Position numbers and translations under genes: made by a program. This document shows positions 11,509 through 23,377 of a stretch of 64,000 nt of DNA, one piece after another (position 1 is the first letter of the stretch; each line of letters begins with the position of its first letter). This DNA is from Aphrocallistes beatrix. Taxonomy: Eukaryota; Porifera; Hexactinellida; Sceptrulophora; Aphrocallistidae. The stretch is from assembly GCA_963281255.1 (NCBI GenBank), contig OY725492.1, positions 5,273,571-5,337,570 on the forward strand, read 5' to 3'. Under the pieces are notes generated by a model, which worked only from the letters and a program-made list of their open reading frames with translations, searched no databases and was not told the DNA's origin.

Positions 11509-11641
11509 GGACATACCTAATTTACGGAATGGAACGGAACGGTTCCGGATATTATAAATGCCTATTTTACGGAATACTCCGTGAAATAGGAATTTAAAAT
11601 TCCGGAACCGTTCCGTCCCATTCAGTAAATTAGGTATGCCC
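11509..11641. mobile_element. Short palindromic element related to the 10,452 family
   Basis: The ends (ggacatacctaatttacgg and its inverse ccgt..gtaaattaggtatgccc) are long inverted repeats containing GGAACGG blocks, so the whole 133 bp can fold into one hairpin. The CCTAATTTACGG core resembles the termini of the element in SRRM2 intron 1. Flanks atatagg and ataagg suggest a decayed target duplication. Confidence 0.6.
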
Positions 11642-11726
11642 ATATAAGGATAGGTGCGGTTCTAAAATGTGTTGGTGACGCCGTCTTCATTCCTTTCATA
11701 ACAAGGGTTTTGGAAAATTATTTTTG

Positions 11727-11817
11727 TAAAGACGGGATGGGAGTGCTTTCCACATTCCTAAGATGGTATTGCGTTTCCATCTCAGAAAATGTGGAAGCAC
11801 ACTCCATCCCGTCTTTA
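11727..11817. mobile_element. Hairpin element (AAAGACGGGATGG ends)
   Basis: Inverted arms about 28 bp long (taaagacgggatgggagtgc and the inverse ending ccatcccgtcttta) surround a short loop. It is most simply a miniature transposon. Confidence 0.6.
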
Positions 11818-11855
11818 TTTATAAACTGTGGGAACCGCCCATAGGCTGCGATCCT

Positions 11856-12248
11856 GGGGCCTTATTCACTAAGAAAACTTAAGATTTGCTTAACTTTTGA
11901 ATCTTCAAAATTAGAAGAGATTTTTAAAGAATTCAAATAGATTGCACACTCTATTAATTTTAAGTGGTACAATTGAAATGCTTAACAAATTTTGACTCAT
12001 TTGTTAAACTTTTCAGAAAGTTACGTAATATTTTAAGTTAAGTATGACGTCATAATACTTAAGTATGACATCACGAATATTTCGAGAGTGACTTGGAATA
12101 TTTCCAGTATTTAGGTAGTTTATATTTCTATTGGTATCATTGAACATCTACTATTTACCCAAATCGTAATGCAACTATTCAAAATTTCCACTATATAAAG
12201 TTATATAAAGTTAAGCAAATCTTAAGTTTTCTTAGTGAATAAGGCCCC
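11856..12248. mobile_element. MITE with ~40-bp inverted ends (GGGGCCTTATTCACTAAG)
   Basis: The left end GGGGCCTTATTCACTAAG continues AAAACTTAAGATTTGCTTAACTT, and the right end is its nearly exact inverse over about 40 bp. The 393-bp interior is AT-rich and non-coding, so it is non-autonomous. Elements with GGGGCC.TATTCAC termini occur in several marine invertebrate genomes; the superfamily is not resolved here. Confidence 0.75.
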
Positions 12249-12726
12249 TGGGGACCAGGGAGTTGAGAGTATCTTTTGGCGCCCAAATATTTCTTAAGAG
12301 AACTACTCTATTTTTGCACCTATCGAATATGTATTATTGACAACAACTAAGTGAATGCGAATATAATGATATACACACTGTCAAAATATCAATAATATCT
12401 CTAACAAGGCTAAATTCACTCAATGATTTAACGATTTACAAAGAAGAACTTGACCTCCTTGATATGAAGAAATAAATAAAATAATTTATTGTTCGAAATG
12501 AAAAGGCAAAGCATATTTAACCCTAATTTAATATAAAATGCATATCATCAGTTTGTGAAAGTTTTTCTTCAATATATTAGTTCCCTATATTTTCTTCAGT
12601 GGATTTCTAGTCATTGGAAAATTAAACCTTTTATATAGAATGGGCTGGTGCCACTGGTCCACTTCTAAAACAATGGCAGCGGTGCTGATAGGTCGTGACT
12701 TTATTTGAAGAAATTTCACCAGATGG
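12249..12726. other. AT-rich spacer before the array
   Basis: No gene or transposon end is recognised. At its right edge the sequence becomes homologous to about 22,105, marking the left border of the large direct duplication. Confidence 0.4.
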
Positions 12727-12798
12727 CATTGCATAGGGCAAGGAAGCAAGAAAGAGGGCAAGAAAATAAGCTAGACTCTGTATCAAAGAGAGTTCGAG

Positions 12799-12919
12799 TA
12801 GGGGCGTAGCCAGTGGCGCCGACAAGGGCCTGCCAGGGGCTACGGCCCGTCTTAACTGGGCCTGCAGGATATTTAGTGGGCCTGCGGGCAGGCTCTGCAG
12901 GCCCATTGGCTACGCCTAT
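12799..12919. mobile_element. hAT-like MITE (TAGGGGCGTAGCCAGTGG ends), copy 1
   Basis: The inverted ends TAGGGGCGTAGCC and GGCTACGCCTAT bound a GC-rich 121-bp element in AT-rich DNA. A perfect 9-bp flank GAGTTCGAG (12790-12798 and 12920-12928) is the target duplication. It also lies in the homologous duplicated segment near 22,163, so it predates that duplication. Confidence 0.75.
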
Positions 12920-13070
12920 GAGTTCGAGAATCAATCAATTGATTAATGATATTAGGACATGAATAGATGCTCTCCTATAAATAGACACGAAGAACAATCT
13001 CTGGGATTTATCCAACTAACCACTCTCCTTTCTTACTAGCAATAGATTGAGCTATATTTATAGTATCAGA

Positions 13071-13678
13071 ATGGCAGATCGATTTCCTGACATTCCACAA
13101 CCCGTAGATCCTGGAGAGACACACATCAACTATTTCTTCGATCGTTTGATCGCTTGTGTCAAGTATGGACAAGCCCCAGGAAAACTATGGTTGCCTCATG
13201 CTGTCGCAATAGACTCCAATACTAACCAAATTTACGTCACAGATGGAGCTCATTTAACGGAAGGAAATCGAAACAATATCGCACGTGTGTCAATCTTCTC
13301 AGAGACGGGAGAGTTCCTAAACACGTTCTCACACCCACACATGAAGTACCCACACAGTATAGCGATCCATAGGGACAGTGTGTATGTGACAGACATAGTA
13401 GAGCGCTGCGTATTCCACTTCACAGTGGAAGCAGACTTCCCTCTCGCTACTAGGTTAGGGAGCAGAGGGACTGATATTGGACAGTTCAATGAGCATAGAC
13501 AACTCGCTGTCTCTACCAACAGAAAAGTCCTCGTTGCTGGTCACAAAAACAATCGGATCCAAGAGACATTTGCTTCTGGATGTTAATAGCACTTTACTTC
13601 TCAGTGATTTTATGGGATCATGGAATCAAAATATTTTCAAAAGAAGGAGCACTCTTTCACACTTTTCACTCGTATAGG
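13071..13678 (+). pseudogene. NHL array member 1, internally deleted
   Basis: The promoter TATA box is at 12975-12984 and the ATG at 13071. The frame is intact to KNNRIQ and then changes frame (..ETFASGC stop at 13586). Recognisable last-blade codons follow in another frame (LLLSDF, KEGALFHT). About 60-70 residues, covering blades 4-5, are missing. The same deletion is shared by the copy at 22,450, so it arose before the two were duplicated. Confidence 0.75.
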
Positions 13679-14007
13679 GCAGCCGATAATTGGGTTATTT
13701 CAAAGATAAAAGAAAGGTGAAAATTAAAACTATCCAATGGTTACAATGAAATGTTGTAATTGCGTTGTAGTTATGCTATAAGCTTTATTAAAGTCAACGC
13801 AAATTCCCCGCCCCTCTGTAGAACATTCCATCTGAACGATCAGGTTTCTATAATTACACGATGAAGTGTGTATATTTCTCCTCCAAGGTTGATATGGAAT
13901 TGATATGCTCTCCTATAAATAGACATGAGACACAATCTCTAGCATTTATCCAACTAACCATTCTCCTTCTCACTAGCAAAAGATTTAACTATATTTATAG
14001 TATCAGA

Positions 14008-14913
14008 ATGGCAGTTCGATTTCCTGACATTCCACAGGCCGTATACCCAGCAAAAACACAAATTAATTATTGCTTCGATCACCTGATCGCTTGTGTTAAG
14101 GAAGGACAAGCACCAGGAGAACTCTGGAATCCTAATGGCGTAGCCATAGCTCATAATAACAAACAAATTTATGTCACATATGGACTAGGTACCGTATATG
14201 GATTAGATACCGTTCAGGTAGCAATCTTCTCAGAGACGGGAGAGTTCTTAAAAACGTTTTCACATCCAGACATGAAGCGCCCATGGGGCATAGCAATCTA
14301 CAGAGACAATGTATATGTGACGGATACAGTAGAGCACACGGTATTCCATTTCAAGATGGAGACAGACTTCCCTCTCGTGGCTAGGATAGGGAACTTAGGG
14401 TCTGGTATTCGACAGTTCAATGAGCCAAGACAGCTTACTGTCTCTCGCTACAGAAATCTCTTCGTTACTGATTACAAGAACGATCGACTCAAAATCCTGG
14501 ATAGCAAGCTCCACTACAGGCGACACATCTCACACCTCTCCATGAAAGGACCCATTGACGTTAAGCTGACACAAGACGAAATGTTTGTTCTCTGCGAATC
14601 CTCTCCTTGCATTAAAATATTTTCTTACCCCGGAGACCTAAAACGATCCCTAGTTGCACATGGTGATATTGGAATGCAGGTTCTCAATCTTTCCTGCTTT
14701 TGCATGGATGCTGAAGACAATTTTCTCATCTGCGATTCCTGGGGTCATCAGATCAAAATATTCTCAAAAAAAGGAACACTCCTCCACACATTGGGAAAAT
14801 ATGGTAATGGAGCTGGAATGTTTCATTATCCACGAGGAATTGCTCTTATTAACAATCAAAAATTGGTAATTGTATCTATTAATACAAACTACAGTCTCCA
14901 AATATTTTTCTAG
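14008..14913 (+). CDS. NHL array member 2, intact propeller (subgroup a)
   Basis: This is an intronless frame of 301 residues starting at an ATG in tatcagaATGG. It has the family header MAVRFPDIPQAV, then NHL blades. The subgroup marker is RIGNLGSGIRQFNEPRQL with SRYRNLFVTDYKND. Variable loop 1 reads YGLGTVYGLDTVQ in place of the usual EG..NIARVS. There is no signal peptide or membrane segment, so a cytoplasmic or nuclear binding protein is likely. The TATA box is at 13913-13922. A near-identical paralogue lies at 23,378. Relative to most paralogues it has small oddities (VYPAKTQ header, NLSCFCMD), but it has no stop or frameshift. Confidence 0.82.
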   Translation: MAVRFPDIPQAVYPAKTQINYCFDHLIACVKEGQAPGELWNPNGVAIAHNNKQIYVTYGLGTVYGLDTVQVAIFSETGEFLKTFSHPDMKRPWGIAIYRDNVYVTDTVEHTVFHFKMETDFPLVARIGNLGSGIRQFNEPRQLTVSRYRNLFVTDYKNDRLKILDSKLHYRRHISHLSMKGPIDVKLTQDEMFVLCESSPCIKIFSYPGDLKRSLVAHGDIGMQVLNLSCFCMDAEDNFLICDSWGHQIKIFSKKGTLLHTLGKYGNGAGMFHYPRGIALINNQKLVIVSINTNYSLQIFF

Positions 14914-15059
14914 TTACTAGGTCTTACTACTGTTAGTGTGTTATATCATAATGACATAAATAAACATGTGTTTTCGTATAAACCAATTGGCTCTGTCCTG
15001 ATACACTAATCATAAGACAATTTAAGGATAATTCAATCCAAAATTCGACACACCCATGT

Positions 15060-15190
15060 GGTTTATGTGTCTTTAACGACTTCCTTGAGTAATCCTTTCT
15101 ATGATTATTATCATGCAGTTCTACATTATTTCCTTCCTAGTTACATTGCTATGGTTTTGAAGAGGAATGTTGAGGATGAATGTAAAATTT
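15060..15190 (+). pseudogene. Degenerate relic of the Ser/Pro-rich gene's 5' end
   Basis: The stretch from gagtaatcctttctatgattat to attgctatggttttgaagaggaatg aligns with 59,335-59,430 (cccaatcctttctataat.. to gttgccatggagttccagaggaatg). Similar short relics follow other array members at about 21,785-21,905, 24,425-24,545 and 36,105-36,225. Confidence 0.6.
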
Positions 15191-15249
15191 CACTCAAAAT
15201 TTATACAAATAGATTTAGAAGTACAAAATATTTTATCGCTTAATAGAAA

Positions 15250-15741
15250 CAAGCGCGCTTCGCTTGCTTGTGCTTCGCAGCTGGCGGACACTTCGTGTCC
15301 GCCGGAGGCTCCCTTCGGTCGCCTGGAGTCACACTGGTTAATTATAAGGGAGATAACATCTCTAAATACGTCTATCCCACTGATTTAATCAATATGGCAC
15401 GAAAAATCACCAAAAATATCAATTTTTAAAATTTTGATGAGTAATGATGACGTTATAAAAAAGTGATGAGTCATCATTTTTTGATGATAGTTGTATCATA
15501 TGTGAAGCATGTTAGTATACATATTTTATTAAAATTTCAGCCTTCTATCTCCTATAATGGCTGAGTTATGCCCGAATAACTGTGTTGCTTAACTTTTAAA
15601 AATGTGACAATGACGTCATAATTCCATGATGAGTCGACATTTTGCTCTGAGCTCAGAACTTACTGGAGCCATAGCCAAAAGACTCCCACATGCCAAAAAT
15701 CAGCTTTCTGCGCCTGGCAGTTTCTTCAATCAATTCGTAAC

Positions 15742-15780
<39 letters not shown>

Positions 15781-15797
15781 CAAATATTAATCGAGTT
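15250..15797. mobile_element. Insertion absent from the duplicate segment, with 10-bp near-repeat flanks
   Basis: The homologous site near 24,615 reads straight through (ttaatagaaatacagttgat), whereas here about 550 bp intervene between ttaatagaaa (15240-15249) and ttaatagtaa (15798-15807). It begins with a GC-rich palindromic block (ggcggacacttcgtgtccgcc at 15,281-15,302) and ends in a TA microsatellite (15,742-15,775). The sequence gcagtttcttcaatcaattcgt near its end recurs inverted at 59,268-59,292. A short retroposon is the likeliest explanation. Confidence 0.55.
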
Positions 15798-16039
15798 TTA
15801 ATAGTAAGGATACAGTTGATATTGGATATAGTGATAATGCCGGGGTAGTGAATTTTTGACCAAATGATCACTATAACCAATAAACTACGTAATGAATATC
15901 ATCAATGAGGGTGTATCTCAAACCAAACAAATTGGCACAACTATATCCAATATCTACTGCCCGTGTTTCCTTCATACAATGTCAAATACTTCAAGGGAAG
16001 ATCATTTGAGGATTTATAATTCAGTTAAATATAAAAGTC

Positions 16040-16684
16040 AAATTTATATCGTAGATGGACTCTATCTCACGGAAATATTTCTAGACAACATTGCTCGTGT
16101 GTCAATCTTCTCGGAGACGGGGAGATTCCTAAAAATATTCTCACATACACACACATGAAGTGGCCACACAGCATTGTAGTGCATGTTACAAAGCTAGTGA
16201 GCAGTGGGTCTGGTATTGGACAGTTCAATGAGCATAGACAACTCGCTGTCTCTACCAACGGAGATGTCTTCGTTACTGATCACAAAACAATCGAATCCAA
16301 ATTTTGGATCGTGAGCTCGGATGCTAGAGACAAATATCACACCACTCCATGACAGAACTCCTTAACATTTAATTGACACCAGACGAAGTGTTTGTTCTTT
16401 GCTAAATTCTCCTTTTGTTTATGTATTTTCATACGAAGGAGAATACGATCTCTATTTATTATTCTTCTATCTGGATGCTAATAGCACTTTATTTCTCAGT
16501 GATTTTATGGGTCATGGTATCAAAATATTTCAAAAGAAAGAGCCTCCTCCACACTTCGGGAAAAGAAGGGCTTGAAGTGGAAATGTTCACTTATCCATGC
16601 GGAATAGCTCTCACTAACGATCTAAATCTAGTTGTTGTGTCTAGTGATCAAAACCACAGTCTACGAATATATTCTCGTGACCAG
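16040..16684 (+). pseudogene. NHL relic, decayed (copy 1)
   Basis: It starts inside blade 1 (SQIYIVDGLYLTEIFLDNIARVSIF), with no ATG header or promoter. A large deletion joins the HTHMKWPHS stretch to SSGSGIGQFNEHRQL. Later blades are in different frames with stops. Its duplicate at 26,203 keeps about 45 bp (encoding the FCLD region) that is missing here. Confidence 0.75.
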
Positions 16685-17066
16685 GTGTTAGTTCTGTTTG
16701 TGTGTTATTGACATAACTAATTCAATATTTGTTTTCATTTTCACTCCGCCAATGTGACACTGTCGTTGGACACAATTGAAGTGTTTGAATATTGAATATC
16801 TTGTGTATGCCTACATTCCTTCATTGTCTCTTATTCCATTTTATCTAACGATCACTACTTAACCCAATGATTAAATTCTTCAATTAATAGAATGGACTCT
16901 CTCAAATTACAAATATGCGAGACATTCCATCTGAATTTAACGATGTTAGGACATGAATCGATATGCTCTCCTATAAATAGGCACGAAACACTATCTCTAG
17001 CATTTATCCAACTATCCACTCTCCTTTCTTACTAGCAATAGATTGAACTATATTTATAGTATCAGA

Positions 17067-17983
17067 ATGGCAGTTCGATTTCCCGACATTCCACGAGCTG
17101 AAGACCCAGCAGAGACACACAACGATTATTTCTTCGACCACTTGATCGCTTGTGTTACCCGAGGAAAAGCCTCAGGAGAACTCTGGTATCCTCATGGCGT
17201 CGCAGTAGATTCCAATAGCAACCAAATTTATGTCACAGAAGGATTCTATTTTTGGGAAGGATATATGGATAACATCGCTCGTGTGTCTATCTTTTCAGAG
17301 ACAGGAGAGTTCCTAAAAACGTTCTCACATCCTCGCATGAAGGTCCATACGGTATAGCGATCCATGGAGACAACGTGTATGTAACAGACATGGAAGATCA
17401 CTCCTTATTCCATTTCAGGGTGGAGGAAAAATTACGTTTCGTTGCTAGGTTCAGAGGCAAAGGGTCTGGTATTGGACAGTTCAATGATCCTAGACAACTC
17501 GCTGTCTCTACCAATGGAGATATCTTCGTTATTCTTTTCAAAAGTGAGCAAATCCAAATCTTGAATAGCAATCTCCACTACAAGCGACACATCTCACACC
17601 ACTCCATGGTACAACCCATTGACGTTAAGCTGACACCAGATGAAGTGTTCGTTCTCTGCTATTACTCTCCTTGCGTCAAAGTTTTTTCTTACACTGGACG
17701 CTTAATGCGATCTCTAATTACGCTTGGTGGTATTGGAATGCAGGTGAATTATCCTACATTCTTTTGTCTGGATACTGATAGGAATATACTTCTTAGTGAC
17801 CATACTGCTCATCAAATCAAAATATTTTCAAAAGAAGGAACACTCCTCCACACTTTAGGGAAATATGGACGTGAACCAGGGATGCATACTTATTCACAAG
17901 GAATAGCTCTGACTAGCAATCTAAAATTAGTTATTGTGTCTAGTAATAGAAACTACGGTTTGCAAATACATTCTAGTCACTAG
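17067..17983 (+). pseudogene. NHL array member 4, single-base frameshift (subgroup b)
   Basis: The sister gene at 27,267 reads aaggtgccatacgg where this copy reads aaggtccatacgg (about 17,342). The one-base loss ends the first frame after ..SHPRMKVHTV. The remaining 200 residues are intact in the next frame (MYVTDMEDHSLFHFRVEEK to IHSSH). Promoter and 3' flank are preserved. It is either a very recent pseudogene or an assembly error. Confidence 0.75.
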
Positions 17984-18242
17984 ATGCCATTAGTTCTGTT
18001 GCATAGTATGTTATATCATAATTAATTAAATATGCTGTTATCTCAAATATGTGAAAATTTCACTTAGATCTTAGAAATTAATCGTAGTCACATCATTTGA
18101 CACATACATGGCAATTTTCATATCTCTAAGACACACAAATTTTTAATGAATTCAGACAAACACACAAAAAAATCATAGCGCTTTAATATATAAGCTATGT
18201 ATGCCTCTTTTGCACTTTTAGAAAATGATACTAATACACTTA

Positions 18243-18557
18243 CAGTCGAATCTGCTATAACGGCCACTCTATATAACGGTCACCTGCTCAACGCGGCCAG
18301 TGGCCACCCATTTGTAGTCCTTAATGACCCTAAACTGTCTATAATGGCCATCACCTTTTTCACCTTTTTATATGTTTATTACAGGACCAGTTGCGAATGA
18401 TAAACAAGTTTCTTGTAATTACTTCAAGTAATGGACTTCTAAAAACTTGATATTTATGGCACTATGTTGATTCCTTTGGGAAATTAAGACAATCACCTGT
18501 GTATAACGGACAATTGCGCCCAGTCCTTTGGGTGGCCGTTATATACAGGTTCCATTG
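18243..18557. mobile_element. pogo/Tc1-type MITE with TA target duplication
   Basis: The left end CAGTCGAATCTGCTATAACG and the right end, inverse of CAATGGAACCTGTATATAACG, share ATAACGGCCAC. TA flanks both sides (18241-18242, 18558-18559). It is 315 bp without a transposase frame. Termini of the form CAGT..AACCT.TATAACG with TA duplications are typical of pogo/Tigger elements. Confidence 0.75.
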
Positions 18558-18722
18558 TAATACAAGTATATGCATATTTTAGTTCTATTCATAGCCAAAA
18601 TTCTAAAATATTTATGTTCAAACTTTTCTATTGTGTCTTGCAACCAGTTTTCCAGTGGAACAGTTTAGTAGTGAAAATGAAAACATATGTTTAATCAGTA
18701 ATGATATGAAACACAAACAGAA

Positions 18723-19647
18723 CTAACAGCTAGAACTAGAAAATATTTGCAGACTGCGGCGTTTGTGCCTAGACACAACAACTAATTTTAGATTGTTAAT
18801 GAGAGATATTCCTTGTGGGAGATGGAACATTCCCGCTTCACAACCATATTTCCCCAAAGTTTGGATAAGATCCCTTCTTTTGAAAATATTTTGATTTGAT
18901 GATCTTCACAATCACAGAGGAGCAAATTCCCATCAGTGTCCAGACAAAAGAATATAGGATTAATAACTTGCATTCTAATGCTACCATGCGTAAATAGGGA
19001 ACGTATTAAGTCTCCTGTGTAAGAAAAAACTTTCAGACAAGGAGAGCATTGGCAGAGAACAAACACTTCGTCTGGTGTCAGTTTAACGTCAATGGGTAGC
19101 TTCATGGAGAGGTGTGAGATGTGTCGCTGGTAGTGGAGCTCACTATCCAAGATTTGGACTCGATTGTTAATGCGATCAGTAACAAAGACATCTCCATTGG
19201 TAGAGACGGCGAGTTGTCTAGGCTCATTAAAAAGCCCAATCCCAGATCCACTACCCCCTAGCGTAGCAACACGACAGAATCCTGCCTCCACCTTGAAATG
19301 GAATAAGGAGTGGTCTCGCATGTCCGTTACATAAATATTGTCTCCATGGATCGCTATACCATATGGTACCTTCATGCGAGGTCATGTGAGAATGTGTTTA
19401 GAAACTCTCCTGTCTCTGCGAAGATAGACACACGAGCGAAGTTGGATACAAATCCTTCCATTAAATATAATCCTTCTGTGACATAAATTTGGTTGTTGTG
19501 GGAGTCCACAGCCACGCCATGAGGATAAAAGATTTTTCCTGGGTTTACTCCTTCCTTAACACAAGCGGTAAGGTGACCGAAAAGATAATCAATGTGTGTC
19601 TCTGCGGTGGATACGGTTTGTGGAATGTCTGGAAATCGATCTTCCAT
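18723..19647 (-). pseudogene. NHL array member 5, inverted and frameshifted (subgroup b)
   Basis: The ATG is at 19647 (MEDRFPDIPQTVSTAETH). A two-base insertion at about 19,381-19,385 (cacatgacctcgc against cacatcctcgc) breaks the frame after NTFSH. A base loss near 18,870 shifts the last blade. The last codons correspond to IFSSSSC, as in the paralogue at 31,079. It is the only NHL copy with this orientation between 13 and 57 kb and belongs to an inverted duplication with 30.8-32.1 kb. Confidence 0.75.
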
Positions 19648-19809
19648 TATGAATCTATAAATATAGTTCAATCTATTGGTAGTAAGAAAGGAGAGTGGTT
19701 AGTTGAATAAAGAAATAGATTGTCTCGTCTCTATTTATAGGAGAGCATATCAATCCATTTCTTTATCAGAGTAAACCATGGGTTAGTGGGTCATGGATCA
19801 TGGGCAACA

Positions 19810-19945
19810 TGAGTCATATATGCTACCTGGCTAAAGGTATTGGAACACCACAATCATCTAACTACTAAACAGGTTTATCAATTGAGTCAATCCATTCAAA
19901 CTATGACAGCTACTGTAGTCATCCCATATCAAATCTCAGATCTAC
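19810..19945. repeat. Partial Tc1-type MITE end, inverted copy of 30,800-30,905
   Basis: The terminus ctacctggctaaaggtattggaacaccacaa and the following sequence match, in reverse, the right half of the element at 30,667. It came along with the inverted NHL duplication. Confidence 0.55.
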
Positions 19946-20076
19946 GTATCTGACCTTTAGGGAAAAATTATTCAATAGAAAGCATCCAATTAGCAACATC
20001 TTTCGAATATGAAAAACTTATCTGACCTTTAGCGCTCCCTCAAAAGAAATTTGAGCACTACACTCCTGGTTTGACT

Positions 20077-20349
20077 AGGGGGTAGAGTATCTGGTATTGA
20101 ACAGTTTAATGAACCTAGACAACTTGCTGTCTCTACTAACGGAGATTTCTACGTCTATGATTGCAAGAACAACCGAATATCCTCCTCAGATTGTCGTTAA
20201 AGTTAAAGATATTTTCTAAAGAATGAACACTTCCTCCACGCTTGAGGAAAAGAAAGAAGTTTAGCTTATCCACGAGGAATAGCTCTGACTAACTTTCTAA
20301 AATTAGTTATTGTGTCCAGAAATATAACTATGTACATTCTAGCAACTAG
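20077..20349 (+). pseudogene. NHL relic fragment (copy 1)
   Basis: It begins mid-propeller (SGIEQFNEPRQLAVSTNGDFYV), then loses roughly blades 4-5 and continues into a decayed last blade (ALTNFLKLVIVSRN). No header or promoter is present. The paired copy at 28,663 shares the same deletion. Confidence 0.7.
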
Positions 20350-20755
20350 GAGTTAGTTCTGTTACTATGTTTCATCATAATTAATTAAGCTACCGTATTA
20401 CCTCGAATAGTAGTGACTTTAAGAAATTATAATCGTCTCCCCCAAAAAATTGTCTTTTAAATATCTGTCTCCCCAAATAATTTTAATCTAAAAAATTAAG
20501 AGGTAATGTATAGCTAAGCTACTCATATATATAAGAAGCTATTAACGTATTTGCAAATGCTACACATGTATTTTGCTATATCGATATCACCAAGGAGACT
20601 AGTCATATTCCAATTAGAGTATCAGTCTATAGATTAATGATATTAAGACATGAATTAGTATGCTCTCCTATAAATAGACTCGAGCACAATCTCTAGCATT
20701 TATCCAACTAAGCACTCTACTTCTTAATATCAAAATATTAGTTATATTTATCAGA

Positions 20756-21640
20756 ATGGCAGTTAAATTTCTCGTCATTTCACGAGTCGAAGACAATCCA
20801 GAGACACACATGAAATATAATTTCGATCACCTGACTGCTTGTGCTAAACATGGCTGGGCCCCAGGAGAACTCATCCAACCTCATACCGTCGCAATTGATT
20901 CTAATAACAATCAAATTTATGTCACAGACAGAAACATCAATCGGGTAACCATCTTCTCAGTGTGGGGAAAGTTCTTAAAAACGTTTTCACTTCCAGACAT
21001 GAAGTGCCCATGGGGTATAGCAATCTATAGAGATAATGTGTATATGACGGACACAGTAGAACACTCCGTATTCCACTTCAAGGTGGAAGCAGATTTCCGT
21101 CTCGTGGCTAGGATAGGGAACTTAGGGTCTGGTGTTCGACAGTTCAGTGAGCCCAGACAGCTTACTATCTCTCGCTACAGAAATCTCTTCGTTACTGATT
21201 ACAAGAACGATCGACGCAAAATCCTGGATAACAGATTTCGCTTCCTGCAACACATCTCACACCACTCCATGAAAGGACCCATTGACGTTAAGCTGACATA
21301 AGACGAAGTATTCGTTCTCTGCGAATCCTCTCCTTGCATTAAAGTGTTTTCATACCCCGGAGACCTAAAACGATCCCTAGTTACAAGTGGTGATATCGGA
21401 ATGCAGGTTCCCAATCCTTCATTCTTTAGCATGGATGCTGATGACAATTTTTTCATCTGCGATTCCTGGAGTCATCAGATCAAAATATTCTCAAAAAAAG
21501 GAACACTCCTCCACACATTGGGAAAATATGGTAATGGAGTTGAAATGTTTGTTTATCCATGAGGAATTGCTCTTATTAACAATCAAAAATTGGTAATTGT
21601 ATCTATTAATACAAACTACCATCTCCAAATATTTTTCTAG
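20756..21640 (+). pseudogene. NHL array member 6, two nonsense mutations (subgroup a)
   Basis: The full-length frame is interrupted by TAA at 21299-21301 (CAA in relatives) and TGA at 21560-21562 (CGA in relatives), both C-to-T changes. Otherwise it stays in frame to the stop at 21638. The TATA box is conserved upstream (about 20,668-20,677). The intact counterpart is at 29,399. Confidence 0.8.
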
Positions 21641-22162
21641 TTACTAGGTCTTACTACTGTTAGTGTGTTATATCATAATGACATAAATAAACATGTGTTT
21701 TCGTATAAACCAATTGGCTCTGTCCTGATACACTAATCATAAGACAATTTATGGATAATTCAATCCAAAATTCGATACACCCATGCGATTTAATGTGTAT
21801 TTAACGCCTTGAGTAATCCTTTCTATGATTATTATCATGCAGTTCTGCATTCTTTCCCTCCTAGTTACATTGCTATGGTTTTGAAGAGGAATGTTGAAGA
21901 TAAATGTAAAGTTTCACTCAAAATTTATAAGTGCAAAATATTTTTCTCTTAATAGAAATACAGTTGATATCGGATATAGTGATAATGCCTGGTAGTTGAT
22001 TTACCAAATGATCACTAGTATAACCAATAAACTACGTAATGAATATCATCAATGGGAGCGCATTTCAAACCAAACAAATTGTCACATCTATATCCAATAT
22101 ATTGCATAGGGAAAGAAAGCAAGAATACAAGCTAGACTCTGTATCAAAGAGAGTTCGACTGT

Positions 22163-22301
22163 AGAGGCGTAGCCAGTGGCGCCGACAAGGGCCTGCTAGG
22201 GGCTACGGTCCGTCTTAACAGGCGCTGCAGGAACATTTTTGGGCCTGCAGGATATTTAGTGGGCCTACGGGCAGGCTCTGCAGGCCCATTGATTACGCCT
22301 A
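22163..22301. mobile_element. hAT-like MITE (GGCGTAGCCAGTGG ends), copy 2
   Basis: It is homologous to 12,799-12,919 but longer, with an internal duplication of the gggcctgcagga motif. The inverted ends GGCGTAGCCAGTGG and ATTACGCC remain. Confidence 0.65.
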
Positions 22302-22449
22302 TGAGTTCGAGAATCAATCAATTGATTAATGACATGAATCGATATGCTCTCCTATAAATAGACACGAGGAACAATCTCTGTGGAATTTATCCAACTAACC
22401 ACTCTCCTTTCTTACTAGCAATAGATTGAGCTATATTTATAGTATCTTA

Positions 22450-23035
22450 ATGGCGGTTCGATTTCCCGACGTTCAACAACCCGTAGATCCTGGAGAGACA
22501 CACACATTGACTATTCCTTCGATCGTTTGATCCCTTGTGTCAAGCATAGACAAGACCCAGGAAAACTTTGGTTTCCTCATGCTGTCGCAATAGACTCCAA
22601 CCAAATTTACGTCACAGATGGATATTTAACGGTAGGAAATCTAAACAATATCGCACGTGTGTCAATCTTCTCAGACACGGGAGAGTTCCTAAACACATTC
22701 TCACACCCACACATGAAGTATCCACACGGTATAGCGATCCATAGAGACAGTGTGTAAGTGACAGACACGGTAGAACACTCCGTATTCCATTTCAAGGTGG
22801 AAGCAGACTACCCTTTCGCTACTAGGTTAGGGAGCAGAGGGTCTGGTATTGGACAGTTCAATGTGCATAGACAACTCGCTGTCTCTACCAATAGAAATGT
22901 CTTCGTTGCTGACCACAAAAACTCGGATCCAAGAGACATTTCCTTCTGGATACTAATAGCACTTTACTTCCCAGTGATTTTATGGATCATGGAATCAAAA
23001 TATTTTTAAAAGAAGGAGCACTCTTTCACACTTTT
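22450..23035 (+). pseudogene. NHL array member 7, frameshift, nonsense and deletion
   Basis: The ATG at 22450 (MAVRFPDVQQPVDPGETH) is followed by a frameshift in the acacacac run. A TAA at about 22,756 replaces the TAT of the usual VYVTD motif, and blades 4-5 are deleted as in the copy at 13,071. The upstream TATA block is kept (near 22,354). Confidence 0.78.
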
Positions 23036-23377
23036 CACTCGTATAGGGCAGCCGTTAATTGGATCATTTCAAAGATAAAAGAAAGGTGAAAATTTAAAGT
23101 ATCCAATGGTTACAATGAAATGTTTTAATTGTGTTGTAATTATGCTATAAGCTTTATTAAAGTCAACGCAAATTCCCCGCCCCTCTGTAGAACATTCCAT
23201 CTGAACTATCTGGTTTCTATAATTACACAATGAAGTTGTATATTTCTCCTCCAAGGTTGATATGGAATTGATATGCTCTCCTATAAATAGACACGAGAAC
23301 ACAATCTCTAGCATTTATCCAACTAACCACTCTCCTTTCTTACTAGCAATAAATTAGCATTTTTTGTAGTATCAGAA

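Noticed and set aside
13047-13070. Upstream N-terminal extension (..YIYSIR) of several NHL genes
   Set aside because: It starts at a non-ATG codon inside the conserved leader; the ATG in tatcagaATGG is shared by all members and has a better context.
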